Assembly: GCA_963778385.1 (NCBI GenBank)
Contig: CAVZUA010000040.1
Coordinates: 78,907-142,906, forward strand
DNA from: DATARH01 sp963778385
GTDB lineage: Bacteria; Pseudomonadota; Alphaproteobacteria; ATCC43930; CGMCC-115725
Length of the DNA stretch: 64,000 nucleotides
Reading direction: 5' to 3'
Position numbers and translations under genes: made by a program. Positions 17,223 to 27,170 of this stretch are shown here, one piece after another. Every line of letters starts with the position of its first letter. The stretch's first letter is position 1. The notes under the pieces are model-generated. The model was not told the DNA's origin and made no database searches. It saw only the letters and a program-made list of their open reading frames with translations.

Positions 17223-18863
17223 ATGAACGACGCTGATGACCGTCGCGATCGCACCGAACGCCGATGGCGCGAGACCGAGAATCGGTTTCACCGGGCCCAG
17301 ACGGCGAGCGGAATCGGCTGGTTCGAGTGGGAATTATCGAGTGATTTTTGGGAATGCACGCCGCGGGTCGCGACGCTGTTCGGCGTTGATCCGGCGACCC
17401 CTCCGGGTCCGCGTTTCGCCGATTGGGAAAAGACGGTGTTCGCCGACGATGTGCCCAAGCTCCATGCGGCCGCCGCCGCAGCGGTGGTAACCGGCGCGTA
17501 TTACATTGAGTTTCGCGTCAAGTACCCCGACAGCAGCCTGCATTGGATCGCCGGCAAGGGCGAGGCGACCAAGAGCCCGGCCGACGACCGCGATTGGATC
17601 GCCGGCGTCTACTACGAGATCACTGATCGCAAGGCACTGGAAGCGCGGCTGTTGGCGCTCAACGAGACGCTGGAGGCGCGGGTTGTCGAGGAGATGCGGC
17701 GCCGCCAGGCGATCGAGGATACCCTGCACCAGGCGCAAAAGATGGAGGTCATCGGCCAGCTGACGGGCGGTGTTGCGCATGATTTCAACAATCTGCTGAT
17801 GGTGATTCTGGGCAACCTCGAAACCTTGCAGCACCGGCTGCCGGCGGACCACCAGCTGCAGCGCACCATTACCGCCGCGCTCGGCGGTGCATCGCGCGCG
17901 GCACAGCTGACGCAGCACTTGCTGGCCTTTGCGCGGCGGCAACCGCTCGCACCCGAGGTTCTTGCCCCCAACAAGCTGATCGCCGGCATATCCGATTTGC
18001 TGCGCCGGGTGAACGGCGAGGCGATCGGCATGGAAACGGTATTGGCGGAACGGGTGTGGAACGCCTTTATCGACGCCCATCAGCTTGAAAGCGCGCTGAT
18101 CAACCTCCTGGTCAATTCACGCGACGCGATGCCCAAAGGTGGCCGGGTGTCGATCGAGACGGCCAATTGCTATCTCGACGAGGCCTATTGCGCTCGCGAA
18201 GGCGATGCGGCGCCCGGCGAATATGTTGGGATTTTTGTCGGCGACACTGGCACCGGCATGTCGCAGGAAGTTATCGACAAGGCCTTCGAGCCGTTCTTCA
18301 CCACCAAGGATATTCAGGGCACCGGGCTCGGCCTGTCGCAGGTCTACGGCTTCGTCAAGCAGTCGGGCGGCCATGTGAAAGTCTACAGTACGCTAGGCGC
18401 CGGAACCACGGTGAAGCTCTACTTCCCGCGCCATGGGGGCGCGGGCGAGGCGTCGGGCGACATAGTCGCGGAAAACCGCCCGCCCGCCGCGCGGCGGGGC
18501 GAAGCCGTACTCATTGTGGAGGATGACCCCGACGTGCGCGAGTTCACCGTCGACGTGACGACGGAACTCGGTTACGGCGTGGTCGCCGCGCCGAATGGCG
18601 CGGAGGCGCTGGAGGTGCTGGATGAGCATCCCGAGCTGCGGCTGCTCTTTACCGATGTCGGGCTCCCGGGGCCGATGAACGGCCGCCAGCTCGCCGACGA
18701 GGCGATCCGCCGCCGCCCCGACATCAAGGTGCTGTTCACCACCGGTTACGCGCGCGACGCGATCGTGCATGATGGGCGGCTCGACCCGGGAGTTGAGGTC
18801 GTCTTCAAGCCGTTCAGTTATACCGACCTCGCGGTCAAGATCCGCCGGGCCTTCGATCACTGA
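17223..18863 (+). CDS. Hybrid histidine kinase (PAS-HisKA-HATPase-REC)
   Basis: Cytoplasmic sensor kinase of about 546 residues with no membrane segments. A PAS fold covers about 20-140 (ASGIGWFEWELSSDFWECT ... YPDSSLHWIAGKGEA), a short coiled coil follows, then the H-box GQLTGGVAHDFNNLL with the phospho-acceptor H186. The ATPase has NLLVNSRDAMPKGG, DTGTGMSQEV and FEPFFTTK/GTGLGLSQVYG. The C-terminal receiver (VLIVEDDPDVREF) has phospho-acceptor D478 in FTDVGLPGPMNG. ATG 17223 is chosen; the upstream open frame has no conserved content. A lone receiver gene follows after 30 bases, probably its partner. Confidence 0.9.
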   Translation: MNDADDRRDRTERRWRETENRFHRAQTASGIGWFEWELSSDFWECTPRVATLFGVDPATPPGPRFADWEKTVFADDVPKLHAAAAAAVVTGAYYIEFRVKYPDSSLHWIAGKGEATKSPADDRDWIAGVYYEITDRKALEARLLALNETLEARVVEEMRRRQAIEDTLHQAQKMEVIGQLTGGVAHDFNNLLMVILGNLETLQHRLPADHQLQRTITAALGGASRAAQLTQHLLAFARRQPLAPEVLAPNKLIAGISDLLRRVNGEAIGMETVLAERVWNAFIDAHQLESALINLLVNSRDAMPKGGRVSIETANCYLDEAYCAREGDAAPGEYVGIFVGDTGTGMSQEVIDKAFEPFFTTKDIQGTGLGLSQVYGFVKQSGGHVKVYSTLGAGTTVKLYFPRHGGAGEASGDIVAENRPPAARRGEAVLIVEDDPDVREFTVDVTTELGYGVVAAPNGAEALEVLDEHPELRLLFTDVGLPGPMNGRQLADEAIRRRPDIKVLFTTGYARDAIVHDGRLDPGVEVVFKPFSYTDLAVKIRRAFDH

Positions 18864-18893
18864 CCGGCTCGTCGACAACAGAAAGGCAAGCAC

Positions 18894-19268
18894 ATGCGAA
18901 GAAATTTTCTTGTCGTCGACGACAATCCCGATATCTGCCAGATCGTGGCCGACATGCTCCACCCGACCGGCGCAAGTGTATTGACCGCTCATAACGGCAG
19001 CGATGCGCTGAACCTGCTGGAGAAAAATTCGGTCGACCTGGCGATCGTCGATTTGCTGTTCGCCGGGCCGGTATCGAGCGATATCATTGTGCAACTCGCC
19101 AAGCTCAAACGCTGCCCGGTCATCACGATGAGCGGCACGCTTGCCTCCGACCGGCACGGCCGGGATCTCGCGACGCCGCATCTGATCAAGCCGTTCGGCG
19201 CGGATCAGCTGGTCAACCTCGTCAACCGCACGCTGTCGGGCGAGGCCCGGCCGGCGATTCTGTCTTGA
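18894..19268 (+). CDS. Single-domain response regulator
   Basis: 124 residues forming one receiver domain. The acidic pair is in FLVVDDNPDI, the phospho-acceptor is D53 in AIVDLLFAG, and K99 is in HLIKPFG. There is no DNA-binding or enzyme output, so it would work as a phosphate shuttle or by protein contact, CheY/DivK style. Its position right after a hybrid kinase suggests a phosphorelay. Confidence 0.88.
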   Translation: MRRNFLVVDDNPDICQIVADMLHPTGASVLTAHNGSDALNLLEKNSVDLAIVDLLFAGPVSSDIIVQLAKLKRCPVITMSGTLASDRHGRDLATPHLIKPFGADQLVNLVNRTLSGEARPAILS

Positions 19269-19299
19269 GAGGCTGACGCATCGTCACACCTTTTCATCC

Positions 19300-19315
19300 C
19301 CGGCGAAAACGCCGG
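19300..19315 (+). terminator. Possible terminator hairpin after the response regulator
   Basis: Perfect six-base stem with tetraloop: ccggcg aaaa cgccgg, 31 bases after the stop codon. There is no T run after it, so intrinsic termination is only possible. Confidence 0.35.
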
Positions 19316-19370
19316 TCAGGCGATGTGGCGACGAAAGTCACGCGAAGGCGTTTGCCGCCGTAACTAACGC

Positions 19371-20630
19371 ATGAACGGCGTGCGCCCCTCCCGCAAATTT
19401 CTGCTGATGCTGGCTGCGCTTGCGGCCGCAGGTCTGACCGCCGGCGCGGTCGCGTGGCACGGGCGGGCCGCGCGCGCGGCGCCGGAGGTCGGGCAGACGC
19501 AGCCCGGCCAGCAGGGCGCCGTGCCGGTCTTCGCCGGCGAGGCCAAGGCGCAGGACGTGCCGATCATCCTGCGCGGCATCGGCTCGGTGCAAGCTTACAA
19601 CTCGGTCTCGATCAAGAGCCGGGTCGACGGCAACATTACCCAGACCGCCTACAAGGAAGGGCAGGACGTCAAGGCCGGTCAGCTGTTGGTCCAGCTCGAC
19701 CCGCGCCCGTTCCAAGCGGCGCTGGATCAGGCGTTCGGCACCCAGGAAAAAGACCAGGCCAATCTCGCCAACGCTCAGCTCAATCTGGCGCGCGACGCCG
19801 CGATCGTCGGCAACAATCTAGCGATCAGCCGCCAGCAATACGACACCGACAAGGCCACCGTCGCCGCCGGCCAGGCGACGGTCGACGCAGACAAGGCCGC
19901 GGTCGAGGCGGCCAGGGTCAATCTCGACTACGCCGCGATCCGCTCGCCGATCGACGGCCGCACCGGGCAGCGGCAGGTCGATATCGGCAATCTGGTCCAG
20001 GCGAGCGCTGCGACGACGCTCGTCGTCGTCACCCAGATGAAGCCGATCTACGTGACCTTCTCGGTCGCCGGGACCGACCTCACCCGTATCCGCGAGAACA
20101 TGGCGCGGCACCCGCTCAAGGTGGCGGCCTTTGACGCGTCCGACCAAAAACAGGTCGCCGACGGCCAGCTGACGCTGGTCGACAACCAGGTCAACGCGAC
20201 GACCGGCATGGTGACGCTGAAGGCCACGTTTCCCAACAACGACGAGGCGCTGTGGCCGGGCGCCTTCGTCAACGCCCATCTGATCCTCGACACCGTGCAG
20301 AACGGCGTCACCGTCCCCTCGGCCGCGGTGCAAATGGGGCCGCAAGGCGCGTTCGTCTATCTGATCAAGGATGATTCGACGGTCGACACGCGAGCGGTCG
20401 AGGTGACCCAGATCGAAGCCGGCAGCGCGCTGATCGGCAAGGGCCTCAAGGCGGGCGACAAGATTGTCGTCTCCGGCCAGAGCCGGCTCTATCCCGGCTC
20501 ACAGGTCGCGGTGCAGGAAGGCGCGCCCGGCCAGATGAACGCATCGCAACCCGAGATCGGCCCCGAGGGCGTCGGCAGCACCGGCGTCAACACTCCCGCC
20601 GCTGGCGGCGCCGGGATCACTCCGCGATGA
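19371..20630 (+). CDS. RND efflux periplasmic adaptor, MdtA-like
   Basis: 419-residue membrane fusion protein. A signal anchor at 8-28 (KFLLMLAALAAAGLTAGAVAWHG) is followed by a barrel-sandwich half (SIKSRVDGNITQTAYKEGQDV, QLLVQLDPRPFQAAL), a helical hairpin, and IRSPIDGRTGQRQVDIGNLV in the second lipoyl half. The C-terminus is Gly/Pro-rich. It would link the inner-membrane pump encoded next to a TolC-type channel. No outer-membrane factor gene is visible nearby. Confidence 0.9.
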   Translation: MNGVRPSRKFLLMLAALAAAGLTAGAVAWHGRAARAAPEVGQTQPGQQGAVPVFAGEAKAQDVPIILRGIGSVQAYNSVSIKSRVDGNITQTAYKEGQDVKAGQLLVQLDPRPFQAALDQAFGTQEKDQANLANAQLNLARDAAIVGNNLAISRQQYDTDKATVAAGQATVDADKAAVEAARVNLDYAAIRSPIDGRTGQRQVDIGNLVQASAATTLVVVTQMKPIYVTFSVAGTDLTRIRENMARHPLKVAAFDASDQKQVADGQLTLVDNQVNATTGMVTLKATFPNNDEALWPGAFVNAHLILDTVQNGVTVPSAAVQMGPQGAFVYLIKDDSTVDTRAVEVTQIEAGSALIGKGLKAGDKIVVSGQSRLYPGSQVAVQEGAPGQMNASQPEIGPEGVGSTGVNTPAAGGAGITPR

Positions 20631-20685
20631 CATTGCCGCTCCCTGTGCGCACGAACGGTTCGCCTATTTTTGCTCTCGCCTCCCC

Positions 20686-20763
20686 CGGGCTTGTCCCGGG
20701 GGTCCACATCTTCGATCGCCATCGCTCAGGCGGAAGACATGGATGGCCGGGTCAAGCCCGGCC
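20686..20763. repeat. Intergenic palindromic repeats in the RND operon
   Basis: The adaptor-permease gap holds two GC palindromes. One is ccccgggcttgtcccgggg near 20686-20704. The other is ggccgggtcaagcccggcc at 20745-20763, identical to 9169-9187. Both have the form of widespread alphaproteobacterial intergenic repeats. Confidence 0.7.
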
Positions 20764-20793
20764 AAGGGGAAGTTTTAACGCCGCGCAATCGCG

Positions 20794-23700
20794 ATGAATA
20801 TCTCGGAAGCGTTCATCCGGCGGCCGATCGCCACGGCGCTGCTGATGGCGGCGCTGTTTGTCGGCGGAGCGATCGGCTACAACCTTTTGCCCGTCGCGGC
20901 GCTGCCCACCGTCGACTTCCCGACGCTGCAAGTCACCGCATCGCTGCCGGGCGCCAGCCCGGAGATCATGGCGTCCTCGGTGGCGCAGCCGCTGGAGCGC
21001 CAGTTCGCCGACCTGCCCGGCGTCAACCAGATCACCTCGACCAGCGTCCTGGGCTCCACGGTGATTTCGCTGCAGTTCGACCTGTCGCGCGGCATCGACG
21101 GCGCCGCGTCGGACGTGCAGGCGGCGGTCAACGCCGCCGGCGGCCAGCTGCCAAAGCAGCTCCCCAACCCGCCGACCTACAAGAAGGTCAACCCGGCTGA
21201 CCAGCCGGTGCTGATCCTTGGCCTCACCTCAGATGTGATGACGCTGCACGAGCTCGACCAGTTCGCCGACCTCAACATCGCGCAGCGTATCTCGATGCTG
21301 CCCGATGTTGGCCAGGTGGTGATTTTCGGCGAGCAGAAATACGCGCCGACCGTGCAGGTCAATCCCGGGGCGCTGGCCTCGCGCGGGCTCGGCTTTGACG
21401 ATGTCGCCAACGCGATCAGCAACAACACAGTGCAATTGCCGATCGGCACGCTGCAAGGCACACAGCAGGCCTACCAGATCGGCGCCAACAGCCAGCTGCT
21501 GCAGGTCAACCAACTGGCCCAGGTCATCGTCGCCTATCGCGATGGCCAACCGGTGCGCATCGCCGATATTGGTCGCGTCGTCGACGGCTCGGACCAGCCT
21601 CTGCAGCTCGATTGGGTCAACAACCATATCGGCGAGATGATCGGCATCTGGCGGCAGCCGGGGTCGAACACGCTGGAACTCGTCAACCGCGTCAAGAAGA
21701 TGCTGCCGACCCTGCAGGCCGGCATCCCGCCTTCGGTCAAGCTGATCATGGTCAGCGACCGCTCGCTGTCGATCACCGCGAGCTTCGCTGATGTAAAGAA
21801 GACGCTGTGCCTCACGATCGTGCTGGTGGTGATCGTGATCTTTGCGTTTCTGCGCAGCCTGTGGGCGACGATCATCCCCAGCATCACCGTGCCGCTGGCG
21901 CTCGTCGGCAGTTTCGCGGTGCTCTATCTGGGCGGTTACAGCCTCGACAATCTGTCGCTGATGGCGTTGACCCTGGCCGTCGGGCTCGTCGTCGACGACG
22001 CCGTGGTGATGCTGGAGAACATCTTCCGCTATCTTGAGGAGGGCGACGACGCGCTGACCGCCGCGCTCAAGGGCTCGGCCGAGATCGGCTTTACGATCGT
22101 GTCGATCACCGTCTCGCTGATCGCGGTGTTCATCCCGCTCCTCTTCATGGGCGGCATCATCGGCCGGCTGTTCCGCGAGTTTGCGATCACGGTTACCGCC
22201 GCGATTATCCTCTCGGCGCTGATCGCGCTCACCCTGTCGCCGATGATGGCGGCGCTGTTTCTCAAGGACCCGCGCGAGGCACGGCACGGCCGGCTCTACC
22301 AATCGAGCGAGCGCGCTTTCGATGCGCTGTACCGCGGTTACGGCCGCGCGCTGCGCTGGATGCTGCGGATGCGGCTTTGGGTGATGCTGGTCAATCTCGC
22401 GTTGATCGCGCTTACCGCGCTGCTGATCGTCTGGATCCCCAAGGGCTTTTTCCCGGACGAGGATACCGGGATGATCTACGGCTTCACCCAGGCCTCGCCC
22501 GACGTGTCGTTCATGGGCATGGCCGACATGCAGCAGCGCGCCGCGGCGGTGGTCATGAAAGACCCGGCGATCGCGACCGTCGGTTCGGCGATCGGCGGAG
22601 GCGGCAGTTCCGGCCTCAACACCGGGCGGATGTTCATCAGCCTCAAGGCGGAAAGCGAGCGCCCGCCGATCGGCCAGGTGATCCAGCGGCTGCGTGGCGA
22701 GTTGGCCAAAGTGCCCGGCATCACGACCTATCTGCAGCCGGTGGTCAGCATCCGCATCGGCGGCCGGCTGAGCCGCACGCAGTACCAGTACACACTGCAA
22801 GACGTCGACATGCAGGAGCTCTATCAATGGGCGCCCAAACTCACCGACAAGCTGAAGGCGCTGCCCGGCCTGCAGGACGTCGCCAGCGACCTTGAATCGA
22901 CCAGCCCGCAGCTAAGCATTCAGATCGATCGCGATCTCGCGGCGCGGCTCGGCGTCAACGCGCAGAGCATCGAGACCACGCTGGGGGCAGCCTTCGGCCA
23001 GGGCTATATCACGCAGATCTACGCGCCGCTGAATACCTACCACGTGGTGTTGGAGGTCGCGCCGCAATACCAGGAGGACGTTTCGGCGCTGTCACGTCTG
23101 TATGTGCACGGCAGCGGCGGGCAGCTGATCCCGTTTAGCGATTTCGCCAAGCTGGCGCCGACCACGACCACGCTCGCGGTCAATCATCAGGGCCAGTTTC
23201 CGGCGGTGACGATCTCGTTCAACCTGGCGCCAGGCACCTCGCTCGGCCAGGCGGTCGACCGCATCCAGCAGGCGGCGCAGCAGATCGGCATGCCGAAGAG
23301 CGTCGAGACCTCGTTCCAGGGCACTGCACAGGCATTCCAGAGCTCGCTATCGACCCAGCCCTTGCTGATCGCCGCGGCCATCTTCGCGGTCTACGTGGTG
23401 TTGGGCGTGCTCTACGAGAGCTTTATCCACCCGGTGACGATCCTGCTGAGCCTGCCGCCGGCGAGCGTCGGCGCGCTGCTCTTTCTGATGCTGTTCGGCT
23501 TCGACCTGTCGGTGATCGCGATCATCGGCCTCATTATGCTGATCGGCATCGTCAAGAAGAACGCGATCATGATGATCGACTTCGCGCTCGAACGGCGGCG
23601 CCATGGCGACAAATCGGCCGAGGAAGCGATCTACGAGGCGGCGACCCTACGCTTCCGGCCAATCATGATGACCACCATGGCGGCGGTGCTCGGCACGCTG

Positions 23701-23943
23701 CCGATCGCGCTGGCGATCGGCGCCGGCGCCGAACTGCGCCAGCCGCTGGGCATCGCCGTGGTCGGCGGCCTTGTCGTCTCGCAGGCGCTCACCCTGTTCA
23801 CGATCCCGGTGACCTATATCTACATGGATCATTTCAGCGATTGGATCGCCGGCTTCACGCGCGGCCGGCAGCGGCCGCAGCCGCGCGCCACGATCGGGCG
23901 GCCGCAGCCGGCACATGTCCGCCGCCCACCGGATCGCCGGTAG
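20794..23943 (+). CDS. RND multidrug efflux permease, MdtB/MdtC-like
   Basis: 1049-residue proton-driven inner-membrane pump. It starts MNISEAFIRRPIATALLMAAL and shows the twelve-helix RND pattern with two large periplasmic loops. The proton-relay aspartates are in TM4 (VGLVVDDAVVMLENIF). FFPDEDTGMIYG and the C-terminal MLIGIVKKNAIMMIDFALE blocks are typical of the HAE1 class. It forms a pump with the upstream adaptor. Substrate unknown. Confidence 0.93.
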   Translation: MNISEAFIRRPIATALLMAALFVGGAIGYNLLPVAALPTVDFPTLQVTASLPGASPEIMASSVAQPLERQFADLPGVNQITSTSVLGSTVISLQFDLSRGIDGAASDVQAAVNAAGGQLPKQLPNPPTYKKVNPADQPVLILGLTSDVMTLHELDQFADLNIAQRISMLPDVGQVVIFGEQKYAPTVQVNPGALASRGLGFDDVANAISNNTVQLPIGTLQGTQQAYQIGANSQLLQVNQLAQVIVAYRDGQPVRIADIGRVVDGSDQPLQLDWVNNHIGEMIGIWRQPGSNTLELVNRVKKMLPTLQAGIPPSVKLIMVSDRSLSITASFADVKKTLCLTIVLVVIVIFAFLRSLWATIIPSITVPLALVGSFAVLYLGGYSLDNLSLMALTLAVGLVVDDAVVMLENIFRYLEEGDDALTAALKGSAEIGFTIVSITVSLIAVFIPLLFMGGIIGRLFREFAITVTAAIILSALIALTLSPMMAALFLKDPREARHGRLYQSSERAFDALYRGYGRALRWMLRMRLWVMLVNLALIALTALLIVWIPKGFFPDEDTGMIYGFTQASPDVSFMGMADMQQRAAAVVMKDPAIATVGSAIGGGGSSGLNTGRMFISLKAESERPPIGQVIQRLRGELAKVPGITTYLQPVVSIRIGGRLSRTQYQYTLQDVDMQELYQWAPKLTDKLKALPGLQDVASDLESTSPQLSIQIDRDLAARLGVNAQSIETTLGAAFGQGYITQIYAPLNTYHVVLEVAPQYQEDVSALSRLYVHGSGGQLIPFSDFAKLAPTTTTLAVNHQGQFPAVTISFNLAPGTSLGQAVDRIQQAAQQIGMPKSVETSFQGTAQAFQSSLSTQPLLIAAAIFAVYVVLGVLYESFIHPVTILLSLPPASVGALLFLMLFGFDLSVIAIIGLIMLIGIVKKNAIMMIDFALERRRHGDKSAEEAIYEAATLRFRPIMMTTMAAVLGTLPIALAIGAGAELRQPLGIAVVGGLVVSQALTLFTIPVTYIYMDHFSDWIAGFTRGRQRPQPRATIGRPQPAHVRRPPDRR

Positions 23944-24057
23944 CAGCACGCCCTTACAGAGAATTACACGCCGTTACCAAATAATACCTTGGGTTCATCC
24001 TCTCGTTACGCCGATTTCCCTAGAGTTGGCGTTAATAACGAGAAAAGGAGGTGAACC

Positions 24058-24135
24058 ATGCGTGGATTACTATTGTGGCTCCTCGGAATTCCGATTCCTG
24101 TCATCATCCTGCTATACGTATTCCATGTGATCTAG
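24058..24135 (+). CDS. 25-residue single-helix membrane peptide
   Basis: The tiny frame encodes MRGLLLWLLGIPIPVIILLY followed by VFHVI. It is almost wholly hydrophobic, with one arginine at the N-terminus. It is preceded by a near-ideal Shine-Dalgarno, AAGGAGGTGA, 3 bases before the ATG, which strongly favours real translation. Very similar WLLGIPIP peptides recur in alphaproteobacteria. An inner-membrane location is inferred; function unknown. The surrounding bases (23944-24323) otherwise hold no gene. Confidence 0.7.
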   Translation: MRGLLLWLLGIPIPVIILLYVFHVI

Positions 24136-24323
24136 ACGTATCCGACTAACGTCATTCGGACGCACCGGTCCGCGCTCTGCACGGCCCGGGATAAACTCCG
24201 GTCAAAATTCGGCTGGCAGCCGCGCCAACGGTCAAACCAAGCAAAGCGCGGACTGTGGGCGGGGGTGATCATCGAGTAATGGCGTAATCGGTTCGAGCTG
24301 AACGGATGTCAGCGCCCGATCCG

Positions 24324-24455
24324 TTACGAAACCAGGTAGCCAACGACGAACAGGATGACTACGAGCGCGATCGAGATGGCGAGCACGTAGCGGACCACGC
24401 CTTCCTTTGAGCCGGCGCGGGCATTCTCAGGCGATTTGACGGTCTGGTCCGGCAT
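24324..24455 (-). CDS. Small membrane protein
   Basis: 43 residues: a polar N-terminus (MPDQTVKSPENARAGSKEG) followed by one hydrophobic helix (VVRYVLAISIALVVILFVVG). The ATG at 24455 is the natural start; the frame is open to 24548 but would then overlap the kinase gene. It lies directly downstream of the kinase in the same direction. Function unknown. Confidence 0.5.
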   Translation of the reverse strand: MPDQTVKSPENARAGSKEGVVRYVLAISIALVVILFVVGYLVS

Positions 24456-24522
24456 GAGAGACCCGTACGTGTTGTTTCTTCTTCGCGAACGGGCCCGCGC
24501 CGGGATCGATCCCCCCGCGAGG

Positions 24523-26973
24523 CTAGTTGCCGGCCACGTGTTGGCCATTGCCAGCCCTTACCCGGTCGAGAGTTGCGCGCAGCGTCGAAGACAGCGTCGA
24601 GAGGCGGTAGGGTTTGCGCAGCACCGCCAGCGTATCGTCGATCAGATCCTGCTGCGGCGCATAGCCGGTGGTCAGCAGCACCGCGATATGCGGGTAGGCG
24701 CTGCGTACGCGTCGCGCCAGCGCGACACCGTTCATCGCGCCCGGCATCACGATATCGCTGAACACCAGCCGGATGTCCTGCTCCGCCGCCAGCCGCACCA
24801 AGGCCGCGTCGGCATTGTCGGCGAGACTCACCCGGTAGCCGAGCTCTTCGAGGAACGCTGCGGTGACCTCCTGGACCTCGGGATTGTCTTCGACCAGCAG
24901 GATGCGCTCGGTGCCGCTCCGACGTTCGTCCTCGGGCAGCGGCCGGCTTGGGCCGACCACCGACCCGACCGCGCGCGGCAGGTAGATCGTGACCGTCGTC
25001 CCCACGCCGAGATTGCTCGTGACGCGCACGGTACCGTTCGACTGCCGCGCGAAGCCGTAAACCTGCGACAGGCCGAGTCCGGTGCCCTTGTCGGGCCCCT
25101 TGGTGGTGAAAAACGGCTCGAACACGCGCGACAGGACCTCGGGATCGATTCCGGAGCCGGTGTCGGTGATATGCAGCGCGACAAAATCGCCGGTCAGATC
25201 GTCGAGCGCGTCGTCGGGCGATACATGCACATTGCCACCGCCGATGCGGATCATGCCGCCCTCGGGCATCGCGTCGCGCGCGTTGACGATAATGTTGACC
25301 AGCGCCAGCTCCAGTTGCGGCACGTCGACCAGTACCGGAGAGGTCTGCTCCGGCAGGTCGAAGACGAGGTCGATGTCCTTGCCCGCCGAGGTCGCCAGCA
25401 AGTCGCGCGACACGGCGAGACGCTCGTGGATGTCGACGACGATGGGGTTGAGCGTCTGGCGGCGCGAGAAGGTCAAAAGACGCCGGGTCAGCGTTTCGCC
25501 GCGCGAGGCGGCGTGCTCGATCGCCCCGACCGCGCGCAGCGAGGGCGGGTCGACCATGCGGCGTTTGAGGAGCTGCGTGTTGGCGCCGACCACCATCAGC
25601 AGATTGTTGAAATCGTGTGCGATCGCCCCGGTCAGCTGCCCGAGCATTTCGAGCTTTTGCGACTGCGCCAGGCGTTCCTGGGCGCGCCGCAGGCCTTCCT
25701 GCGACTGGCGCCGCTCGGTGATGTCGCGCGTCACCTTGGCAAAGCCGACGAGCGCGCCGAACTCGTCCCGGATCGCGCTCAGCGTGACGCTGGCCCAGAA
25801 ATTCGAGCCGTCCTTGCGGACGCGCCACCCCTCAGCCTGGTAGGGGGTGCCGGCCGCCGCCTGCGCCAGCGCCCGCTCCGGCACCCCGGCGGCGCGATCC
25901 TCCGCTGTGTAGAAGCGGGAGAAATGCTCGCCAACGATCTCGTCTTTGCGATAGCCCTTGATCCGCTGCGCGCCGCTGTTCCAGCTTGAGACGATGCCGT
26001 TCGGATCGAGCATGTAGATCGCGTAGTCGACGACGGCGTCGACCAGCAGCCGGAAATGCAGTTCGCTTTCGCGCAGTGCCGACGCCGATAATCGCTGCGC
26101 GGTGATGTTCCGCCCGATCACGTAGATGAGGCCATTCTCGTCGGTGGACATCGTCCAATCGACGCAGCGCCACGATCCGTCCTTGTGGCGGATGCGGCTT
26201 TCCATCCGCACCCGCGGCACGCCGGCGGCAAGGTCGGTCAGCCCCGCTTCGGAGTCCGCCGCGTCGTCGGGATGGCGCAGCTCGCTGATCGGCATGCGCT
26301 GTACCTCGTCCGCGGTCCAACCCAGAAACTCGGTCCACGCCGGGTTCACGCTGAGGAAATACCCGTCGAAATTCAGCACGCCGAGCAGGTCTTCCGACAC
26401 CTGCCAGATTTGATCGCGTTCCTGCGTGCGCTGGATGATTTCCGACGACAGCGAGCGGTTTCGCGAACGCAACGCCGTGTGGGTGCGATGCTGCCCGGTG
26501 GTCTCGACCGCCGCAATCAAGACGCCGCCGATCCCATTCGGCGCCGTGGCGTCTGGCACAGGGCTGCAACTGATGGTGAGGCGGGCCTCTCCCACCTTGT
26601 CGCCCTGGCGCCGCACGCGACACAGGCGGTTTTCGGCAAAAAACGCGGGACGCTCACCGGACAGGATCGCCGCGCATAACGGGCCGATTTCCTCGATGAT
26701 TTCGGGCCATTCATCCGAACGCGGTTTGCCGAACGCCGCCGGATGCCTGTCGCCGATGATCGCGCCGTAAGCGTCGTTGTAGATGCGCACCAGCGCCGGC
26801 CCCCAGCGCAACGCCATGGGGGCGCCAGAGGCGAGAACCATGGCGACGCTCTGCTTCAGTGCGTCGGACCATTCCTTGCAGTCGCCGAGCGGCGTCGCGC
26901 GCCAATCGAATTGACGCACCCGCTCCGCCATCTCGCCTTCCAGGTGAAAGGCCGAATTCCCCCTGATGCCCAT
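24523..26973 (-). CDS. Large hybrid histidine kinase (three sensor domains, HisKA, HATPase, REC)
   Basis: 816 residues, soluble. The N-terminal PAS/GAF-like sensor (FDWRATPLGDCKEWSDALKQ, RIYNDAYGAIIGDRHPAAFG) resembles those of HWE-type photoreceptor kinases. Two PAS domains follow (LNFDGYFLSVNPAWTEFLGW and YAIYMLDPNGIVSSWNSGAQ) with PAC segments, then the H-box GAIAHDFNNLL with H453. The ATPase has NIIVNARDAMPEGG and GTGLGLSQVYG, and a receiver is at the C-terminus (ILLVEDNPEVQEV, FSDIVMPGAMNG). No partner regulator is adjacent. ATG 26973 gives MGIRGNSAFHLEGEM; the frame is open to 27123 without conserved content. Confidence 0.9.
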   Translation of the reverse strand: MGIRGNSAFHLEGEMAERVRQFDWRATPLGDCKEWSDALKQSVAMVLASGAPMALRWGPALVRIYNDAYGAIIGDRHPAAFGKPRSDEWPEIIEEIGPLCAAILSGERPAFFAENRLCRVRRQGDKVGEARLTISCSPVPDATAPNGIGGVLIAAVETTGQHRTHTALRSRNRSLSSEIIQRTQERDQIWQVSEDLLGVLNFDGYFLSVNPAWTEFLGWTADEVQRMPISELRHPDDAADSEAGLTDLAAGVPRVRMESRIRHKDGSWRCVDWTMSTDENGLIYVIGRNITAQRLSASALRESELHFRLLVDAVVDYAIYMLDPNGIVSSWNSGAQRIKGYRKDEIVGEHFSRFYTAEDRAAGVPERALAQAAAGTPYQAEGWRVRKDGSNFWASVTLSAIRDEFGALVGFAKVTRDITERRQSQEGLRRAQERLAQSQKLEMLGQLTGAIAHDFNNLLMVVGANTQLLKRRMVDPPSLRAVGAIEHAASRGETLTRRLLTFSRRQTLNPIVVDIHERLAVSRDLLATSAGKDIDLVFDLPEQTSPVLVDVPQLELALVNIIVNARDAMPEGGMIRIGGGNVHVSPDDALDDLTGDFVALHITDTGSGIDPEVLSRVFEPFFTTKGPDKGTGLGLSQVYGFARQSNGTVRVTSNLGVGTTVTIYLPRAVGSVVGPSRPLPEDERRSGTERILLVEDNPEVQEVTAAFLEELGYRVSLADNADAALVRLAAEQDIRLVFSDIVMPGAMNGVALARRVRSAYPHIAVLLTTGYAPQQDLIDDTLAVLRKPYRLSTLSSTLRATLDRVRAGNGQHVAGN

Positions 26974-27170
26974 AGCTGAGTCTGAACCCTGCACCGCCGC
27001 CCAGTTACTTTCGCCAGCTAGCGCCGACCCCCGGCGGTCGGTTGACCCGTGCGCCCCCAAGATGGCGCCTTCCAGAATCGGTCGAACCACTCGCGCACGC
27101 TCGATCGAGACACTCCTCGACACAACTGCCTCATATGGCTAAACCGCCGAAAGCGCCGGTGGTTCCCAAT

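Noticed and set aside
21229..22827. 532-residue minus-strand frame opposite the RND permease
   Set aside because: Composition is His/Arg/Asp-rich as expected of antisense to an RND gene; no domain.
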